Assembly (NCBI GenBank): GCA_963701735.1 | Contig: CAVPBI010000013.1 | Location: 62,001-126,000, forward strand | Reading direction: 5' to 3' | Source of the DNA: CAWABB01 sp963701735 | GTDB taxonomy: Bacteria > Bacteroidota > Ignavibacteria > UBA10030 > UBA6906 | Length of the DNA stretch: 64,000 nt | Part shown: positions 11,701-20,771 of the stretch, piece by piece | Position numbering within the stretch: position 1 is the stretch's first letter | How the letters are laid out: each line of letters begins with the position of its first letter | The notes under the pieces: model-generated | The model's input: the letters and a program-made list of their open reading frames with translations, nothing else | The model's database searches: none | What the model was told of the DNA's origin: nothing | Made by a program: the position numbers and the translations under genes

Positions 11701-11859
11701 GGTCCGCACGAGGTTGCCGTCCATGACACCCTCCTTGCGGTACCGGTATTCCCCCTTCGGCTCGTCGCGATAGAGCTGGGTCTGGGGGTCCACCTGGGCA
11801 CGCGCCGGCAGGAACGCCGCCACGCATACCCCGATCAATGCCAGTGATTTTACGGTCAT
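8731..11859 (-). CDS. Very large exported protein with calcium-binding type repeats, FN3-like region and C-terminal sorting-like domain
   Basis: About 1042 residues with a signal peptide (MTVKSLALIGVCVAAFLPARAQ). Around residues 300-360 there is an acidic EF-hand/TSP3-like stretch (DDDEDGLVDERR, DLNGNGVWDPSE). A fibronectin-like region follows (PRTPIIKAVAGDRKVFLFWDALAEESRDP, then YYYAVVSYDQGDP). The end, VVPNPYIASASWE to YGLYIYHAEAPG and EYTGKFAVIK, resembles FlgD-like/T9SS C-terminal domains. I do not recognise an enzymatic domain. It sits between a TonB receptor (gap 13 nt) and a PorV-like barrel, so it is likely an exposed partner of that receptor in binding a substrate, in place of the SusD seen in Bacteroidia. 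The function is inferred from context only. The frame is intact. ATG 11859 was chosen over an upstream TTG. Confidence 0.75.
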   Translation of the reverse strand: MTVKSLALIGVCVAAFLPARAQVDPQTQLYRDEPKGEYRYRKEGVMDGNLVRTIFYNTSEVAQWPYQPSGEWPKGSGHSYLDGVTVLIGARVETNGRVVHPIAAAYREEVDFDPVTRELWTLNPVPGYVNPTSSKPAINKDPSTFPETWPVALGLTPDWNGYWYGYFGRGVTNADFETFFVIDDSKDKEFNRPPYGYYPVAADSARGGLGIRVEVRGFQWSHVLAEDIIFWHYDIVNISDRTYDSTCFGFYTDPGVGGTNNNGNSALFDTRLDLCYAWAPSGIGTPGNWKTGYYGYAYLESPGNAVNLLDDDEDGLVDERRDDGIDNDRDWAGFTDLNGNGVWDPSEPLGMDVGRDGVGPFDLQYTGPDQGEGDGVPTPGEPNFDQTDKDESDQIGLSAVALNILSDKGPTGVWPKNDEVMWARMNSGFRDTVIQNTNIGIVFSSGPFPLIKDRRERFSMCLVYGGNLGDVLFNKETVQQIYNANYNFSKPPRTPIIKAVAGDRKVFLFWDALAEESRDPFLGFENNDPTQGFKKDFEGYLIYRSEEAEFQDIKVITDSKGDPKYWKPIAQFDKVDSIKGPDPVGINGAHFWRGDDTGLQHSFTDTNVVNGVRYYYAVVSYDQGDPNKGTTGLQPSECTKIISEDFAGTITFIDVNCAVITPNAPAAGYIPAGWTGDLNHVATGAGTGRLSLTIVDESAVQNGTTYQVRFNASGTLPTYTTQTYDIIRTTATSTDTLEKGLDALEFGPNRPSPPFDGMVVSFVNDTLVQVDSTGWLVGESRVLMRVEPDNSNRAVNVAWPADYEIQYGEGFVDTTAFNAPPIYPRMPVNFKIMNVTQGYKTKFIIHDVDASGTWSFGDTLRILDGFVSPSNFKICWKVTYDRGFGSQEPALPAPGDRFLIRIFKPFNTGDAFSYTTTAARTDNGVAQSEMGQIGVVPNPYIASASWERRTLYTTGRGDRRIDFINLPANCTVRIYTISGALVKTLYKGNTAGEDAPAGDPMNGSLPWNLVTEDGMDIAYGLYIYHAEAPGVGEYTGKFAVIK

Positions 11860-11872
11860 GAGTGGTGCCCTT

Positions 11873-14688
11873 TCAAAAATCAACGGTCACACCGAACCGC
11901 ACCTGCCGCGGCGCTGAAAACGACGTCGGATCGTTCAGGTACTGGTCGATGGTGTTCAGACCGTAAATGGTGCCGGCAAACTCTGTATAGAGGTCGACGT
12001 TCGCCCGTCCGCTGGCGGAATTCACGTTCACCTCATTCTTGATATCGAGCAGGTTGTACACGAGCAGGAACACGTTGAAGTTGAACATCCCGACGGCGAA
12101 CCGCTTCTCCGCCCGGAGGTCGACGTTGAACGTCGGGGGCCTGGTGCCGTCGTTCTCGAAGCGGATCCCCTGCGACACGCGCGTGTCCTGGGTGTACGGG
12201 AAGCCCGAGCCGTACTGGAAGATGACGCCGGCAGTCCAGTCCATCGGGTCTCCGACGGTGATGGAAGCGTTCACCGTGTTGCGCTGATCCCAGTCGAGCG
12301 GCACGGTCTGCTTGTTCGTCTCGATCGGCGGGTCGGTCTGGTTGTTGTTGTACACCGAGTACGGATCGGACGCATTGCCTTCGGCGAACTGGTAGGTGTA
12401 GTCGATCTTCACCGCAAACCAGTCTGCCATCCGCTTGTCGAGCGAGAGGATGATGCCGCGGACGTTGCCGTAGTCGCGGTTCGTGAACCGGGCGTACTTG
12501 ACCCCCTCGTACGTGTTGATGATCTCCATGCCGAGAAGGTTCCGGATGTCGCGGTAGTAGGCCGTCACGTCCAGGGCGACGTTCGGGAAGATGACCTGCT
12601 GCAGCCCGATCTCGTACATAATGGTGCGCTGGGCCTCGAGGTCGGGGTTGCCCATGGTCGATGTGAGCGCTTCGCCCTGCTGGACGAGGTAGTCGGAGTT
12701 CTGATAGAGATACTGGAACGACGGCATCTGGAAGAAATGCCCGTATGAGAAGTGGATGATCCCCTGGTCGGTGATGGGGAACGACACGCCCAGGCGAGGT
12801 GAGACGCTGGACCTTGGGGTCCGCATCCACCATCATCGTCACGCTGTCCGGGTTCGCCTCGCTCGGGTAGAACAGTGTGTTGCGCATGGGGTTCTTCGGA
12901 TCGGCCAAATACGACGAGTTCGGGTCGAAGTAATCGAGCCGCACGCCCGCGTTGATGATCATGATGTCATATTCCATCTTGTCCTGCACGTACGCGGACC
13001 ACTCCACCGGGCGCTTCGTGTACTGCTGGTTGCCGATGGTCCCCAGAGCCCGGTACCCGGGCGTATAGATCAGCTCCCCTGTCTGGAGATCCGTAAGGCC
13101 CGGCGTGAGGTTCACCACGGAGTAGCCGTGGTCGAATATCGTGTGGAACCGCCCCTCGAGGCCGGCCCCCAATTTGTGCTGCTTTGACAGCTGTGAGGAC
13201 ACCTGGGCCTGGATGATGCTCGCCTGGCTGGCCCGCTCATACCGTCCTGTCTGGTTGCCCCCCGAGCGGAACGTGTACCCCGAGAGCGGAGTCCCCTGAT
13301 CGGGGTCCAGGTACTGCGAATTGACCGTCTCCGTTGGATCCCAGATGCCGTTGCCGTTCAGATCATCGATCAACACGACGGCGGGCGCACCGCCAATGAC
13401 CGTATCGACAGCGACCGCATCCCGATAGAGGTACCCCTGATAGGTGAAATCGTTGTAGGAGTACTTCAGTGTCAGAAACGTGCTCTGGGACGGCACATAT
13501 GTCAATTGCAGATTGTGGACGCGATTGGTGCGGTAATGATTCATGACGCCGTCAGGCGTCCACGAGAACGAATGGTCGTAGTATTTGTTCCAGTTCTCGT
13601 CATAGAAGAAGCTGTAGCTGGCCTTGAACGCTTCGAGGCCGTACGCAACTTTGATGTTGGCGGACCTCTTTTCGTACGGGTTCATCTTCACGGCCGACGA
13701 GTCGCCCGTGTTATGGTTGATCCAGACAGTGCGGTCAGGGTCCAGGGGGAACGTCGGGACGTTGTCCGTCACGTTGTAAACCTTTGTCCCGTACAGGTAG
13801 CCCTCGTCGTAGTAGTAGCGGGCGGTGCCAAAGAACGACAGGTTCTCGACAAGCGGCACGGGTCCGCTGAAGCTCATCTGCACGTTGCGTATGTCGCCCG
13901 GCGTGAACGAGTTCAGGTTCCGGAATGTCTCCGTATGCTGCGTCCAGTAATCTCCGATGTCAGCAGTGACGGTTCCGTGGTATTCCTGAGCCCCTTCCAT
14001 GGTGACGATGTTCACGATCCCGGACATCGCCTGGCCGTACTCGGCGTTGAACGTTCCGCTGATCACCTCCATCTCGCGCACCGAGCTGTTTTCGACCTGG
14101 AGGCTGATGCCGCCGTTATAGGGGTCGGTGACCGTGACGCCGTCGATGAGGTAGGCGACCTCGTTGAGCCGGCCGCCGCGGAAGTGCCCGCCGACGACGC
14201 CCGCCTGCAGATTCACGACCGCCAGCGGATTGTCCACGGGGATCATCTTGATGTCTTCGGCTGAGACCGTGACAGAGGAGGACGTGAGGTCCTTCGTGAC
14301 CAGTGGTCGCTCCGCCTCGATTACCACCTCTCCGGCTTCCACCAGCGACGGTTCGAGCTTCACATCAAGGTCGGTCGTCAGATCAATCTTCACGATGACG
14401 TTCCGGATCACGGCCCGCTGGTAGCCGACGATGCTCACGACCACGCTGTAGGTCCCCGGGGTGACGTTGTTGACGTAGTAGTCGCCCTCCGGATCCGTCG
14501 CCGCGCCGCGCGTGGTCCCCTGCAGGATCACGGTGGCGCCGATGATTGGTTCGCGGGTTCTGGAATCGATCACCTTTCCCCGCAATCTTTCCTGTCGTGC
14601 CGGCGAACACCGGGATGGTGGTCAGCCCCGACAGAAACGTAAGGAGAACCGCAGCGCGGATCGCCCTGGTAAGCAATGCAGTCGTCAT
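11873..14688 (-). CDS. TonB-dependent outer-membrane receptor with carboxypeptidase-like N-terminal domain (two frameshifts)
   Basis: Signal peptide (MTTALLTRAIRAAVLLTF to VFAG), then a CarboxypepD_reg-like domain (KVIDSRTREPIIGATVILQG, DPEGDYYVNNVTPGTYSV). The plug follows (LVTKDLTSSSVTVSAEDIKMIPV, VAYLIDGVTVTDPYNGG, FNAEYGQAMSGIVNIVT), then a 22-stranded-type barrel ending ... RQVRFGVTVDF. It imports a large ligand using TonB energy. The frame breaks near 14575, right after GTTGKIAGK where one extra G separates it from VIDSR, and near 12800, before SPRLGVSFPITDQG. Both sides are fully conserved, so these are probable indels. No SusD gene follows; the next gene is the large secreted protein instead. 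The motif DLNGNGIWDPTE in the barrel is shared with that neighbour, which hints at a common calcium-binding loop. Confidence 0.88.
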
Positions 14689-14743
14689 GGCCGTGTGGTC
14701 GCGGATGTGGGAAGCAAGGACACTCCTGTGAACAACAAACCGT

Positions 14744-14781
14744 CCCCGCCGGAGGGAGCGAGGAGCTTCCCTCCGGCGGGG
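14744..14781 (-). terminator. Strong terminator after the CBM9/T9SS gene
   Basis: Perfect 14-bp stem CCCCGCCGGAGGGA / TCCCTCCGGCGGGG with a 10-nt loop, 11 nt downstream of the TAA of the gene at 14792-17491 (minus strand). A T-rich tail (ACGGTTTGTTGTTC) follows on the minus strand. This separates the symporter/PpiC/CBM9 operon from the TonB receptor operon. Confidence 0.85.
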
Positions 14782-14791
14782 AACAACCGGG

Positions 14792-17491
14792 TTACTTCAG
14801 CAGCATCATCTTCTTGATGTCACGGAAATCTCCCGACTCGATGCGGTAGAAATACGCACCGGAGGAGAGTCCCTTTGACGCCGACGCGGTATTGAAGCTG
14901 ACCGCGTAGTTGCCCGGCTGCTGATCCTGGTTGACCAGCGTGGCCACTTCGCGCCCGAGGAGGTCATACACCTTCACGGTCGTGAAGCCGGCCCTGGCGA
15001 GGCTGTACTTGATCTCGGTGGACGGGTTGAACGGGTTCGGGTAGTTCTGGCGCAGCGCATACTCCAGAGGGATACCCTGCTCCTGCTCGACGCCGACGGT
15101 CCACGCCGAGCCGATCCACGTGTAGGTCCAGCGCCACATGGAGGCCCAGGAGTTGTCGTTGTTCCATGGCGAATAGCACATGATGCCCTCGCGGCTCGAT
15201 CCGTCGTTATCATTGACCGAGAAGTCGATCGGGATGCGCATGCCTTCCTGCGGGACGAACAGCGAGTCGGACCTCGGCGTGTCATCCGCCAGGTTCAGAG
15301 CCACGATGTCCGCCCAGCTGATCCGGAACTCGACGGTGTAGCCCGGCGTGAGGATCTTCTTCACCCACGCATAGTCTTCACCGGGCCGCTTCAGGACGAT
15401 GCCGTCGTTGTCCTGGAACGCGCGGTTTTCGGAAAACCGCCAGTGGTAGTCGGGGTTCCCGGCGCCACGGTATGCACCGTGCTTCTTCCCGCGCCAGTCA
15501 TACAGCCCGATGAAGAGGTCCGCGCAGTCCTGCAGGTAATCGGTGCCCAGTGTATCGACGACCACCAGATCGTCGTCAACATCGATCGCCACGTACAGAT
15601 AGGTGTTGTCGACCGCGACGTATGCCTTGACGAGAAGATCGGCGTCGCCGTCGACCTTCGTGTTCGGGGCAAGGTAGGCGGTCGGGTTGGAGGGATTCAC
15701 AGAGAGAACGATCGGCGTGATGGCTGACCACTCCGACATGTCGCCGTCGGCCGTGAAGGTCGGCGCGCTGAGAGAGATGGTCGGCACGCCCTTCGCCATG
15801 TTCGTGCTCGGGCCGGTCACCGCAGGCTGGTTCGTATTCCCCGCCTTGTCGGTCGCCGCGACGCCGTAGTACAGCGTGATGTTCTGGTCGGTCACCGGGG
15901 CGCGCAACTGGTGTGTCTGCAGCTGCGTACCGGTGGCGACGTTGTATTCCGGCAGATCCTCGACACCCGGATCGTCCGTGGTCGTGAACGGCGTTTCGCT
16001 CAGGAATACGTTGTACTTGGCGCCGTCCTCAGAAGGCACGTCGTTCCAGGTGACCAGATTCACGTACGTGGACGGGGTCACCGTCACGCCCGTCACCGGT
16101 CCCGGAGGCGTCACGTCGGTCTCACGGAACCCGGCCGGGGTCATGAGGCTGACGAGGACCTTGCCAGAATAGACCAGGTCGGGAGCGTTCGGCTCGCCCG
16201 CATCCTTGCTTGCGGAGAACTCGACCTTGAACCCGCCGATCTTGTCCAGGCTGAAGATGCCGTCTGCGTCTCCATTGACCGCATAGAAGCCCTTCGAGCT
16301 CAGCTCACCCCAGCTCCCCGGAAGTCCGTCAAGATAGACGGTCACCTTCTGCCAGCCGAGAGCGAGGGCGGCGGTATCGATCTTGACAGGCGCGACGGTG
16401 AACCAGTCGCTTCTCGTCCCGCCCGTTCCGTACTCAAACAGCACGAACCGCATCGTTATTTTGTTGGCTATCGTGCCGGTGCTGGAGCTCAGGGGGTCAA
16501 CGACCTTGATGAAGAACACCAGCGACGTGTTCCCCGTCAGATCTGGCCACAGGACATTGCCCGGCGTGGCCTTGTCAAAGACGTAGTCGAAATTGCAGTA
16601 TCCCCCCCAGGACTCTGTGACATTGACCTTGTAGTCGATCCCAAGGGCCGTCGGCGCGATGAATGTGTCCACCGGTTCCGGGTAGAACGTCATTCCCCCC
16701 GTTCCAGTCTGACCGCGAACTGAATTGAAGTTCGACGTGTCCGCCTGGAAGTCATTGAACGTGTAGAGCGGCTCATAGCGCGTGCCGAGCAGCTGGATCT
16801 GGTCGTAGTACACAAGCCCGCTCGCGGTGGAATCCCCGCCGAGCACGCCGGCCGTCCACTCAATGCTGAATCCGACGATCTTCTCGTAATCCAGCACGCC
16901 GTTGTTCGCAACACCGCTCCAGCCCGGAAGGCCGAAGCCCTGGTCGTTCACCGCCGCGCCGTTTTCCTTCAACGGGATCAGCAGCTGATTCCAGCCTGGC
17001 GTGGTGTCGTAGATCGCCGAGGTCTGGTAGTACCAGTCCTCGTGATCGTCGCCGTTGGCCATGTAGTCCGCATCGCCGCCGGACTCGTGAATCTTGAAGC
17101 GCATCTGCACGGCGCCGGGAGCGGCCGTGGACGGCGAAGCATTGTAGTACCACAGAGAGACATATGACGCATATCCCCAGTCGTAGTACTTGAACGTGCT
17201 GTCGCGGTCCTGGAGGTGCATGAGCTGCAGGAATCCGCCCCAGGCTTCCGGCGTGAACACCTGCCACTCGCACTTCATCGACGCCGCGCCCTCGTGGACG
17301 ACGGTCGCATCATCGGTGAGCGTGAACTGCGCCTTCGGGTTTGTCGGGACGCCGTTCGTGATCCCGCTTCCGATCAGCTGGAACGTGGAATCCGCAGCGG
17401 CATTGTCCATATGATGGATGTACCACTGCCCGTAGGATGTCCCTGCAAACGCCAGCAGGAGCACTACGGAAGCAAAGAGAAGTCGCTTCAT
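14792..17491 (-). CDS. Large T9SS-exported surface protein with FN3-like and CBM9-like domains
   Basis: About 899 residues, frame intact. Signal peptide MKRLLFASVVLLLAFAGTSYGQ at ATG 17491; the frame is open further upstream but only that ATG starts a signal peptide. Two jelly-roll-like regions come first (about residues 25-240 and 245-450; DWGYASYVSLWYYN, then KITMRFVLFEYG). An FN3-like domain (PGPVTGVTVTPSTYVNLVTW) and a CBM9-like domain (TFTADGDMSEWSAI, LYVAIDVDDD, DCADLFIGLYD) follow. The T9SS sorting domain is at the end (LRQNYPNPFNPSTEIKYSL, YRIESGDFRDIKKMMLLK). No catalytic domain is evident. CBM9 modules bind reducing ends of glucans and xylans, so this is likely a cell-surface glycan-binding protein. 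It is the last gene of the operon behind the sigma-54 promoter. Confidence 0.85.
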   Translation of the reverse strand: MKRLLFASVVLLLAFAGTSYGQWYIHHMDNAAADSTFQLIGSGITNGVPTNPKAQFTLTDDATVVHEGAASMKCEWQVFTPEAWGGFLQLMHLQDRDSTFKYYDWGYASYVSLWYYNASPSTAAPGAVQMRFKIHESGGDADYMANGDDHEDWYYQTSAIYDTTPGWNQLLIPLKENGAAVNDQGFGLPGWSGVANNGVLDYEKIVGFSIEWTAGVLGGDSTASGLVYYDQIQLLGTRYEPLYTFNDFQADTSNFNSVRGQTGTGGMTFYPEPVDTFIAPTALGIDYKVNVTESWGGYCNFDYVFDKATPGNVLWPDLTGNTSLVFFIKVVDPLSSSTGTIANKITMRFVLFEYGTGGTRSDWFTVAPVKIDTAALALGWQKVTVYLDGLPGSWGELSSKGFYAVNGDADGIFSLDKIGGFKVEFSASKDAGEPNAPDLVYSGKVLVSLMTPAGFRETDVTPPGPVTGVTVTPSTYVNLVTWNDVPSEDGAKYNVFLSETPFTTTDDPGVEDLPEYNVATGTQLQTHQLRAPVTDQNITLYYGVAATDKAGNTNQPAVTGPSTNMAKGVPTISLSAPTFTADGDMSEWSAITPIVLSVNPSNPTAYLAPNTKVDGDADLLVKAYVAVDNTYLYVAIDVDDDLVVVDTLGTDYLQDCADLFIGLYDWRGKKHGAYRGAGNPDYHWRFSENRAFQDNDGIVLKRPGEDYAWVKKILTPGYTVEFRISWADIVALNLADDTPRSDSLFVPQEGMRIPIDFSVNDNDGSSREGIMCYSPWNNDNSWASMWRWTYTWIGSAWTVGVEQEQGIPLEYALRQNYPNPFNPSTEIKYSLARAGFTTVKVYDLLGREVATLVNQDQQPGNYAVSFNTASASKGLSSGAYFYRIESGDFRDIKKMMLLK

Positions 17492-17552
17492 ATCGAGGAC
17501 TCCCTTCGTACAGGATGTTGATGGATATGGTTGGTTATGGGTGAGACCTGGT

Positions 17553-19005
17553 TCACTGGAACAACTCCCGTACAACAAATGGTGTTGGATCGCTGCCGAT
17601 TCGCTCCTTCGGTTGTGGGATCATGGTGAGTAATGCGGTCGTGTCAATCTCCGGACGATACTGACGGCGAAGGCGATCGAGCATACCTGTAATCGTCGCC
17701 TCAAACTTCCGCCGTTTGATCTCGTCCGTCTCGAACTGCTCGTCGGGCGCCTTTCCGCCCGCCTGCCGGTAAGGCTTCAACGTCGGCCGTCGTAACCGGG
17801 ATCGCCCCCAGCTCCCGGAGCAGCCATGCGCGAGCGAGCGCTTCGTCCACCTGCTCCTCGATGTCCCGCTGCACTTCCGGGTCGCCGTCCAGGCCTTTCT
17901 CACGCGCCGCCTCTGCCAGATACCTGTTCCGCACGACGATTGCGACGGCGTCCTTCAGGTTTTGAGGTGACTGGAGCGGCGGCCTCAGGCCCGGCGGCAT
18001 CGCCCCCACGGCTGCCAGGAAGCCGCCTGCTGTCAGCGTCCCGTCCCTGTACGTCGCAAGGAGTTCGCCCGCGAGGGTCCCCAGATCGCCCTCGGCCCGC
18101 CGCAGGTCCCCATCGGTCACGTTCACCGGCGCCAGGCGGAAGGGATCGGCCTGTACGGGCCGGACCTGCCGGGCGAGCACCGGGGCGAGCGCCCAGAACG
18201 TCGTCGCATTCAACGTCAGGCTCTTGTCCCGCATCAGCCGGCTGATGTACTCCCGCGAGAGCGAGTCGGCCTTTCGGTTGCCGATGACCGACGTGATCTT
18301 GTTCTTCTGCGTCGCGAGGTCCATCTCCGACATGAACTTGTCCACCTCGCCGCCCAGCAGCTTCACGACCATGTACCCCTCGCGAATCGCGACCGGCCCG
18401 GCCACGTCACCGGGACGGCCGTCGAACAACGGCCGCTCAAGCTCCGCAGCAAGCTCCCCGTACTTCACGTCACGCCTGATGCCCTTGACGTCCGCGACCG
18501 GGTCGAGCATCGTGACGGCGGGAAGAGAGTCCGTCTGTAACAACCGGCCGTACCGCACCGCGCGGGCCGAATCGGGCGAATAGATGAAGCCGAACGTCAC
18601 GGCGCGCTTCAGCCAGCGGTACCCGTCTGCATATTCGGCGTCGCTGATCTTCACGGCGCCGCGGATGTCGCGTTCGTACAGAGCCTTGATCAATTCTTTG
18701 TCGCGCAGAAACGCGATATGGGCCGCCAGATTCGAATCCCCGTCCAGCCCCGTGCGGCGTGCCTCCTGCGCATACATGGCATTGACCACCATGTAGTCAA
18801 GCTGTCTGAGGTGCGCCTCCTCGTGCGTCATGCCCTTCCGCCACTGCGGCGACAACTCGTAGCTGCGCTTGAGATGGCGAACGTCGATCTCTCGATCACC
18901 CGCCGTCGCCACTACCCGCAGATCGTCCGGAGTCCGTGAACAACCGGCCCCGCAGACCCAGGCTGCGATCACGACGGCAACGGCGACCCAGGAGTGCCGC
19001 ATCAT
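17553..19005 (-). CDS. PpiC/SurA-like periplasmic peptidyl-prolyl isomerase lipoprotein (one frameshift)
   Basis: The N-terminus MMRHSWVAVAVVIAAWVCGAGC ends in a plausible lipobox (GAGC), so it is probably a lipoprotein. The next 100 residues resemble the SurA/PrsA chaperone N-domain (DREIDVRHLKRSYELSP, LRQLDYMVVNAMYAQEARRTGLDGD). A divergent parvulin-like domain follows (FGFIYSPDSARAV, LFDGRPGDVAGPVAIREGYMVVKLLG), then a second helical domain. The frame shifts near 17775; the true C-terminus is the stretch from KAPDEQFETDEIKRR to PFVVRELFQ. The start ATG overlaps the stop of the symporter gene by 4 nt (ATGA), indicating translational coupling. A dedicated chaperone just upstream of a 900-residue T9SS cargo suggests it helps deliver that protein. 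The family call is good; catalytic activity is uncertain. Confidence 0.72.
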
Positions 19006-20427
19006 CGCGATACCACCGCGTCGGCATGTCCGGACTCCACGCCCTCATCCACTGGCGCGTGCCCGGGCTTACGCGCCCGGCCGATCGACAGAAAACTGAA
19101 GACGAGCAACGCGGTCATCGAGAGCGCAAAGGAGATGACCGCGAATGTCATTGCCGGCAGATTCCACTCGGGAGGGAGGCCCATGAAGGCGAGCCCCAGC
19201 ACCGCGCCGACGAGCAGCGCCGCGACACCGGCCCGCGGGGTCATGCGCCGGACAAACAGAACCCCGACGAACAGCGCGGCGGTCGGCGGAGCAACCGCGA
19301 GATGGGCATCCAGAAATCGTAACAGACCATCGGGGTTCAGCGGACCCAGCGCCGAAACGAGCAGGAGTACGACAACGGCAACACCGGTTGTCGACAGGCG
19401 CCCGACAAGGACGAGAGACAGGTCGGTGGCAGTCCGCTGAAACGGCCGAACAACGTCCAGCGTGATCATCGCCGCCGCACTCTGCAGCAGCCCCGCCACT
19501 GCCGGAAGGGTCAGAGACAGGACGAGCACCGATCCCATCATCGCTGCGAAGGGGTGCACAGGCGGCGGACCATCCAGAATCGTTCCCGGTCCGATGATGC
19601 TGAGACCAAAGAGCGCAACGGCCGAGACAAGCGCCACCGATAGCAGGACTCCCCTCCGCGCATCAACCTGGCCCCGGGCGCTCAGAACCCTCTGCACGAC
19701 AAACTGATCCGCCCAGAAGTACCACACGGCAACAATCGCGAGAGACATGGCTGAAAAGGCGACCGACAGGGGGGACGGGCCCGAAGCCTTTACTACGGAG
19801 AGATCGATGACCAGCGGCTGGCCTGCGAGACTGAGGACGAGCAGGACGAGGACCGAAAGAACGACCGCCACGCCCTGCAGCGCCTGCGTGAAGACCACCG
19901 ATGGGAATCCGCCCGCCGTCGTGTACAATCCGGCGATGACCAGAATCAGCATCGCTGTCGTGAGCGGCTCCCAGCCCGACAACTTCGACAGCACCCAGCT
20001 CCCACCCAGGAGGATCATCGGAAGCCGGACGAGGACGATCAGCAACACATAGTACCACGCCGAGGGAGAAACCCGCACCCCGCCCGAATCGCCGGGCGAT
20101 CAGATCCGGAGTGGTCATCACGCGGGCCGCGAGGTACCTGGGAGCCACAACCGTTCCGAGGATGACAAGGAGTGACAACAGAACCGCAAGTGCAAGGAGT
20201 GCGGGGCCCTGGCTGTGGATCTCAGGGCTGATCAGCAAGACGAATCCGATTGCTCCGAGCGTGGTGACGCCGAGAGAGAGGGCGAGAACGATCGATCCTA
20301 TCCCCCTCCCCGCAAGAAAGTATTCGAGCAGACCCCTGTCGCGCGCCTGCAGCGCCACGACCAGACCCACGGCCGTAACCAGAGCCAGATAGAGAAGACA
20401 GACGTATGTCGTGGGATCGGAGAGCAC
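19002..20427 (-). CDS. Sodium:solute symporter (SSS/SLC5 family; one frameshift)
   Basis: Inner-membrane symporter of about 475 residues with 12-13 hydrophobic segments. Family features include an N-terminal segment and loop (LALVTAVGLVVALQARDRGLLEYFLAGRG, then LSLGVTTLGAIGF) and APRYLAARVMTTPDLIARRFG. Further along are YTTAGGFPSVVFTQALQG and AVWYFWADQFVVQRVLSARG. The frame shifts near 20085, between RRFGRGAGFSLG and the next helix; both halves match the family. It starts with GTG (20427) behind GGGATGGA. SSS proteins take up sugars, amino acids or vitamins with Na+; given the neighbours, a glucan-derived sugar or oligosaccharide is my inference. It is first in the operon behind the sigma-54-type promoter at 20556-20571, with a leader of roughly 120 nt. 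Confidence 0.83.
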
Positions 20428-20555
20428 TCCATCCCCTATTGTGTGGTGGCCACCAGACGCAGATTCAGAGCGAGAGACATCTTGTGACGTAGAGGGATGC
20501 GATTGACGTGCTTGAGGCCAGGAAGAGTTGACGCGTTACTAACCGTCGAAGGCGG

Positions 20556-20571
20556 TGCAAGCTATGTGCCA
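20556..20571 (-). promoter_or_regulatory. Sigma-54 (-24/-12) promoter for the symporter operon
   Basis: On the minus strand this reads TGGCACATAGCTTGCA, matching the RpoN consensus TGGCACGNNNNTTGCW with the obligatory GG-N10-GC spacing. It lies in a 344-nt non-coding gap with transcription predicted to start near 20545, toward the symporter gene. A sigma-54-type activator is encoded about 4 kb upstream in the adjacent operon (24462-25920), which makes a chance match unlikely. Confidence 0.82.
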
Positions 20572-20638
20572 TCTGGTGGATGGCGAATGGAGGCCAAAAT
20601 CGGGGAGATTGCGCAGATCGGACCCCGGGCAGTATCAA

Positions 20639-20671
20639 GCTGATAATCCCAGAGTTATCAGCCGGATAATC
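20639..20671 (-). promoter_or_regulatory. Palindromic upstream activator site for the sigma-54 promoter (predicted)
   Basis: A perfect inverted repeat GCTGATAA-N8-TTATCAGC (20639-20662) is followed by a third half-site GATAATC (20665-20671), which pairs with the middle TTATC as a second inverted repeat. It sits 95-125 nt upstream of the predicted sigma-54 start point, the usual place for enhancer-binding-protein sites. It is non-coding, about 110 nt past the GH16 stop, and has no T-tract, so an intrinsic terminator is less likely. The rest of the 20428-20771 gap holds nothing else I can support. Confidence 0.65.
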
Positions 20672-20771
20672 TCCGGGACCGACATGTGTCCGGCATGGGA
20701 CGAGGGACCCAGGACCATTTCGATAGAACTCTCCCCGCTACGGGCCGGATCCCGAGCCCCGGGGCGCTCGC

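Noticed and set aside
8632..11847. 1071-codon open frame on the plus strand opposite the large secreted protein
   Set aside because: No signal, domain or family resemblance; Arg/Val/Asp-rich composition typical of the antisense frame of a high-GC gene. The minus-strand frame has clear domains and a signal peptide.
14709..14730. Sigma-54-like promoter upstream of the TonB receptor
   Set aside because: Reads GG-N9-GC on the minus strand; the spacing of 10 is essentially invariant, so it does not qualify.
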